A stretch of DNA of 64,000 bases, taken from assembly GCA_963204915.1 (NCBI GenBank), contig CAUJHS010000064.1:1-64000 (forward strand). Direction: 5' to 3'. A model generated the notes under the pieces. It was not told where the DNA came from and made no database searches. It saw only the letters and a list, made by a program, of their open reading frames with translations. The DNA comes from Planctomycetota bacterium. Lineage in GTDB: Bacteria; Planctomycetota; Planctomycetia; Pirellulales; Pirellulaceae. This document shows, piece by piece, positions 60,400-64,000 of the stretch (positions are counted from its first letter, which is position 1; every line of letters starts with the position of its first letter). The position numbers were made by a program, and so were the translations under genes.

Positions 60400-61410
60400 T
60401 TATTTCTTTTTCGCAAATTCAAAGAAAAACTCGCGCCGCACACCAAACCCGCTAACGGTGATCTTTCCGCTAGGCTCGAGGTAACGCTCGACGCATAGGG
60501 GCTCCAGCCCCGCCCGCTCAAACACTCGCGCCAAGGTCTGCGCATCGAACAAACAATAATGCAGGGCGCCCAAGTTGTTATCCGTCGAAGGCCGCAAATC
60601 GAGCGTGCGCTTATCCGGCACTTCGACATACATCACGCCATGTTCGTGCAGCGCGGCGGCGGCGTCGGCGACCAATTCAACAGGGTTCGGTACATGCTCC
60701 ACAACTTTGTTCAACGTGATAAGGTGGAATTTCTCATCGACGCAGCCACGACGGTAATAACCTTCAATCACGTCAATGGGGCTAGCGCGTCGCCCAGGTG
60801 CGGCAAGGCTCAAGGTTCGCAAGTGGGCGCATGCCTGCGGACTTGGCTCGATGGCGGTTCCCCGCCAGTGCGGCGCCGCCTCGAGAAAGCGATAAAGAAA
60901 GATGCCGGTGCCGGAGCCAATGTCCAGCACGCGCGGCGACACGTGTTCGAAGGGGAAGCGACTCCGCCGCCACGTATTGGAGATGAAATCGATCACGCGC
61001 TGGACGCGGCCAGCATTATCGGACTTCTCCGCGGGCATTCGCCGCACACGTTCAAACCGATCTGAGACGGTTTCTCCCTCCACCGCAGCTTCATAATACT
61101 GATCGCTGTAAATAGCCGAGATATCGTGGCTGTACACATCGAGCAGCAACCCACATCCGAGACATTCAACCCAATGGCGGCAATAACCCTCGGCCGCTAT
61201 GCCTGCGGCTCGTTCAAATCGGTCGGGAATGTTAATGGTCAGTTTCACCCGGCCCGAAGTCGACGCGCAAAGGGGACACGTGACGGGAACTGGGATAAGC
61301 TTATTCGAATAAACTGATTCGCCGATTCCCGGCGCCGGACAGGACGTGTCGTACGCGGCAGTCGAAACGGGATGTGTATCGCTGGTCGCCAGCGTGGTGT
61401 CCATGCTCAT
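60400..61410 (-). CDS. Class I methyltransferase with N-terminal zinc ribbon (second)
   Basis: A 336-residue protein starting at ATG 61410, with AGGAG 5 bases upstream. A disordered 35-residue lead precedes a zinc ribbon (TCPLCASTSGRVKL and WVECLGCGLLLDV). The SAM domain has RVLDIGSGTGIFLYRFLE, IEPSPQACAHLRTLSLAAPG, FHLITLNKVVEHVPNPVELVADAAAALHEHGVMYVEVPDKRTLDL and ALHYCLFDAQTLARVFERAGLEPLCVERYLEPSGKITVSGF. It resembles sugar-linked methyltransferases in capsule clusters. It differs enough from the neighbouring zinc-ribbon methyltransferase that they are probably not recent duplicates. It is divergent from the GT8-like gene with 274 bases between, where a promoter pair is expected. Confidence 0.9.
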   Translation of the reverse strand: MSMDTTLATSDTHPVSTAAYDTSCPAPGIGESVYSNKLIPVPVTCPLCASTSGRVKLTINIPDRFERAAGIAAEGYCRHWVECLGCGLLLDVYSHDISAIYSDQYYEAAVEGETVSDRFERVRRMPAEKSDNAGRVQRVIDFISNTWRRSRFPFEHVSPRVLDIGSGTGIFLYRFLEAAPHWRGTAIEPSPQACAHLRTLSLAAPGRRASPIDVIEGYYRRGCVDEKFHLITLNKVVEHVPNPVELVADAAAALHEHGVMYVEVPDKRTLDLRPSTDNNLGALHYCLFDAQTLARVFERAGLEPLCVERYLEPSGKITVSGFGVRREFFFEFAKKK

Positions 61411-61684
61411 CGCGGCTCCTGTCTTTCCCGGGGCGATTTCAGGAATGCGGGTCGCATAACGTATCGGACAATCGCCGGTGAGGCAACATCGTTTTCCAGA
61501 AAGGCGAATTGCTCTTGGCGCAAGGACGTGCTTGTCCTAAAGTTTCCGCCCGTCTGTAAGGTCGTGCCTGCACCTGCGTTGCGATTCAGGATGTTGGCAG
61601 CGACCCTTTCAGCGAGAATGTCGCTGGCGCCGCATGGTTGTGGCCCGGCGCTCCAGGGTTATCACTCGGCGCACGGAGGTTGAC

Positions 61685-62350
61685 GTGTTGCGAATCTTCA
61701 TTGGTTGGGACTCTCGTTTTCCCGAACCGGCCGATGTGCTGGCGCATTCATTGCGGAAGCATTCGTCGATTCCGCTTGATATTCGCTATCTCAAACTCGA
61801 TGAATTGGGGCTGAATCGGACTCACGACCCGCTCGCCTCGACGGAATTCACCTATTCGCGCTTTCTCGTGCCGCACTTATGTGGCTTCCGCGGCAAGGCG
61901 ATGTTTTTGGACAACGATATGCTATGCCTGGGCGACGTGAAGGAGTTGGACGACCTGGACATGACGAATTTCGCGCTGCGTGTCGTCAAGCATGAGTATT
62001 CGCCTGTGAACACCGTCAAAATGTACGGTTGCCCGCAAACGAGTTATCCGCGCAAAAACTGGTCGAGCATGATGTTGATGGACTGCGCCAAGCTCAAGCT
62101 GTGGTCCAAGGAAGTGGTCGAAACACAAACGGGCGCTTATCTGCATCGTTTTCAAGACATCGACGACGCCGCCATCGGCGAAATTCCCAAGACCTGGAAT
62201 ACGCTCGACTGGATGGATCACACGACCAAGCTGATTCACTACACCAACGGCGGCCCCTGGTTCGATGCGTATCGTGATCATCCGCATGCCGCCGTCTGGG
62301 TTCAAGCTCGCGATGAAATGCGGTCTCAGCAAAAAAAGAGGAGCGCTTAA
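61685..62350 (+). CDS. GT8-like glycosyltransferase
   Basis: A 221-residue GT-A enzyme. The GTG start at 61685 is supported by GGAGG at 61675-61679, 5 bases upstream, and by the family opening LRIFIGWDSRFPEPADVLAHSLRKHS; the ATG at 61634 has no such site. It has the D-x-D-like FLDNDMLCLGDV (metal and nucleotide-sugar binding), TEFTYSRFLVPHLCGFRGKAMF, and late IHYTNGGPWFDAYRDH. The type is seen in polysaccharide clusters and in protein-glycosylation operons. The stop (TAA at 62348-62350) overlaps the ATG of the next gene at 62350, so translational coupling is likely. Confidence 0.9.
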   Translation: MLRIFIGWDSRFPEPADVLAHSLRKHSSIPLDIRYLKLDELGLNRTHDPLASTEFTYSRFLVPHLCGFRGKAMFLDNDMLCLGDVKELDDLDMTNFALRVVKHEYSPVNTVKMYGCPQTSYPRKNWSSMMLMDCAKLKLWSKEVVETQTGAYLHRFQDIDDAAIGEIPKTWNTLDWMDHTTKLIHYTNGGPWFDAYRDHPHAAVWVQARDEMRSQQKKRSA

Positions 62351-63075
62351 TGGAATACTCTGAATTCTCAGCGCGTTTTGGCGGGTCGTTTCGCACGAAG
62401 CATCTCTGCTTCGACAAACCAGGCATCGCCGGACGCGTAGCCTCATGCTTGCGGTTTCTCACGAATCAGCGTAGCGACCGGTTTGTGAACAAGCGGTTTT
62501 TCCCGCTGTCGCACGCCACATCGCTGCCTCGCGGGTTCATTCGGCTTGAGCCCTGGGAGGCGGAATACTTGTACTTGCTGGCCAGCCGCGCTCGCCACGG
62601 CATTGTCGAGGTTGGGAGGTTTTACGGCGGCAGCACGTTCTTGATGGCGTGCGCCAATGGCGAGACGCCTCTGTGGTCGATCGACATTGCGCCGCAGGAT
62701 GACGCCCGGCTCCGACGCTACTTGGAGACGCACGACGTGGGCCGCAACGTGCGCCTCATTGTCGGCGATTCGCAGAAGACCAGTTATCCGCAAATTGGCG
62801 AGATCGACGTGCTGTTCATCGACGGCGACCACTCCTATCAAGGCTGCACGAGCGATCTTGAGAACTGGTATCCGAAGTTGCGTCCTGGCGGGCACGTCGT
62901 GCTGCACGACTGCTATTTTGGATCCGAAGTGCAATCGTCCGTTTTGGATTTCATCGACAGGCATGACGTGCAGATGGTGCGTTCCCCTTACATCATCGGC
63001 TCACACTGGCATACGTCGTACGGATCGATGACGCATTTCATCAAACCGGCCCGCGAGGCAAAAAGAGCGGCATGA
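62350..63075 (+). CDS. Class I methyltransferase, Methyltransf_24-like
   Basis: A 241-residue protein whose ATG overlaps the previous stop (TAATG). Motif I is HGIVEVGRFYGGSTFLMACAN, with WSIDIAPQDDARLRRYLETHDVGRNVRLIVGDSQKTSYPQIGEIDVLFIDGDHSYQGCTSDLENWYPKLRPGGHVVLHDCYFGSEV, the pattern of Methyltransf_24/cephalosporin-hydroxylase-like O-methyltransferases (D-G-D-H-S-Y metal-related motif). In this setting it probably modifies a sugar or a glycan end. It is followed by another overlapping gene (ATGA). Confidence 0.9.
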   Translation: MEYSEFSARFGGSFRTKHLCFDKPGIAGRVASCLRFLTNQRSDRFVNKRFFPLSHATSLPRGFIRLEPWEAEYLYLLASRARHGIVEVGRFYGGSTFLMACANGETPLWSIDIAPQDDARLRRYLETHDVGRNVRLIVGDSQKTSYPQIGEIDVLFIDGDHSYQGCTSDLENWYPKLRPGGHVVLHDCYFGSEVQSSVLDFIDRHDVQMVRSPYIIGSHWHTSYGSMTHFIKPAREAKRAA

Positions 63076-64000
63076 GCAAACCCGTGATCCTGGTCGTCGT
63101 CAACTGCGGTTGGGGCGCGATCGATTGGCTACTGCCCGTCCTGAGCCGTGTTCATGACGAGGACCTGGGCGACGTGGTCGTGTACTTCAAAGATGAAGAA
63201 TCGCGGCGTCGCGCCAGTCAGTACCAGGATCTCGACGCGCAACTGCGGAAGATTGCGCAGGTTTGGGACGCCAGCGACCTGACCTCGGGCTTGTCGTGGT
63301 CGCGCAAGCTGGCAGTGATCGGGCAAAGTTTCGCCCATGAGCGCACCACGTCGAAGGCCAATCGGCGCGTGGAAGCGTATGGTCGCGCCGCCGCGCGTTT
63401 GGCGGCGCTGCCGGTACTTTCCAACGTGTGGCGATCCTCGCGCATCCCCGATATTCAGCTCGCCAGTTTGCTGCGTCAGCGTCTGGCGGGTCGCCGCGTC
63501 GCCTGCCTCATGCAAGACTTTGGCGGGCGGTACGACGAAGTGTTTCACCACACGTTTTCCGACGCCGCCCTCTGCATGTTTCCAAACGGCACGAACTGGT
63601 GGGACCCAAAAACCGATTTGGGACCGACGGTCGCTGCGTGGATGCAGGGCATCCGTCCCGACTCGTCCTGGCTCACGGGTTGGCCCGAAGATGAAACGTT
63701 CTTTCGTCGCCACGGACTTCGCTGTCAAGTGGTTCCGTGCGGCCAGCCTAAATTCGATCCGGCATGGTTGAAGCGCGTAGCTCACGCGCGCTCTACGGGG
63801 AAAGTCTCCTCGCCGGGGCGCCGTTTGAACCTGTTGTTTCTTTCGCGACCGTTGCGAAAGACCGCCGATCCGAAGTATTCCGAGCATCACGTCGAAGCGC
63901 TGCTGCGCGTCGCACAGCGGCATGGCGTGCGGGTGCACATTAAGCTCCATCCGAACCAGCGGGCCAAGGAAATTGAACCGCTCCTAAAAAAAGTTGGCGG
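63072..64000 (+). CDS. Surface carbohydrate or capsule-type glycosyltransferase, 3' end beyond the window
   Basis: An open frame of 309 codons from ATG 63072 (overlapping the previous stop as ATGA) to the window edge. It starts VILVVVNCGWGAIDWLLPVLSRV, then GDVVVYFKDEESRRRASQY, ACLMQDFGGRYDEVFHHTF, MFPNGTNWWDPKTDLG, GQPKFDPAWLKRV, LNLLFLSRPLRKTADPKYSE and VHIKLHPNQRAKEIEPLLKK. The shape, with a HIKLHPN motif after a GT-B first half, resembles CDP-glycerol glycerophosphotransferase and capsule KpsS-like proteins. The C-terminal donor domain lies beyond the edge, so the family is a moderate call. Confidence 0.75.
   Translation, partial: MSKPVILVVVNCGWGAIDWLLPVLSRVHDEDLGDVVVYFKDEESRRRASQYQDLDAQLRKIAQVWDASDLTSGLSWSRKLAVIGQSFAHERTTSKANRRVEAYGRAAARLAALPVLSNVWRSSRIPDIQLASLLRQRLAGRRVACLMQDFGGRYDEVFHHTFSDAALCMFPNGTNWWDPKTDLGPTVAAWMQGIRPDSSWLTGWPEDETFFRRHGLRCQVVPCGQPKFDPAWLKRVAHARSTGKVSSPGRRLNLLFLSRPLRKTADPKYSEHHVEALLRVAQRHGVRVHIKLHPNQRAKEIEPLLKKVG

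Overview
The window reads as chromosomal DNA of a planctomycete, most likely of the Pirellula type (order Pirellulales; the order is inferred). The signs are secreted DUF1501 and DUF1800 proteins side by side, a DUF1559 protein with a prepilin-like leader, a DUF1570 protein, an NPCBM-domain protein, a MoxR-like ATPase paired with a VWA protein, a bifunctional CysNC, and many genes without a Shine-Dalgarno site. No rRNA, tRNA, CRISPR array, transposase or prophage gene was found. Both ends cut through genes.

Layout. 1-7.8 kb: secreted or exported proteins (a partial unknown, an NPCBM protein, an unknown periplasmic protein, then the DUF1800/DUF1501 pair). 8.35-19.2 kb: two very large co-directional genes forming a complete two-module lipopeptide assembly line: FAAL-ACP-C-A(Gly-like)-PCP, then C-A(with inserted N-methyltransferase)-PCP-TE. 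Its predicted product is a fatty-acylated dipeptide, acyl-Gly-(N-methyl amino acid). This is the most striking system in the window. 19.2-21.3 kb: a convergent secreted protein with two SGNH hydrolase domains, whose 3' end overlaps the second NRPS gene by 14 bases. 21.7-25 kb: a membrane hybrid histidine kinase with two receivers.

25-50.5 kb: mostly housekeeping genes. They are a DUF1570 protease-like protein, a PNPOx-like flavoprotein, RNase R, a small planctomycete protein beside a strong palindrome, an FAH-family enzyme next to an M19 dipeptidase, an ArsC-like reductase with a possibly leaderless promoter, a CinA protein whose amidohydrolase half has lost its signature residues, a PII protein followed by a receiver-like protein, a membrane protein, IlvD, a DinB-like protein, a His-rich exported protein and a DUF1559 protein. 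These are followed by a MoxR/VWA pair, a YjfB-like protein, a zinc-ribbon membrane protein, a rhomboid protease, a Tat-exported TIM-barrel protein, a small membrane protein and an exported alpha/beta hydrolase.

50.5-54 kb: a sulfate-activation operon, cysD - unknown - cysNC. 54.2-64 kb: the start of a surface polysaccharide or glycan cluster running off the right edge. It holds a TPR-glycosyltransferase-DUF6165 fusion, a WaaE-like GT2 enzyme, an FkbM methyltransferase, two capsule-type surface carbohydrate proteins, two zinc-ribbon methyltransferases, a GT8-like transferase and another methyltransferase. The last three rightward genes overlap stop to start.

Functions come from motif recognition by eye. 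Starts were moved downstream of the longest open frame where a signal peptide, Tat motif, ribosome binding site or overlap made this better.
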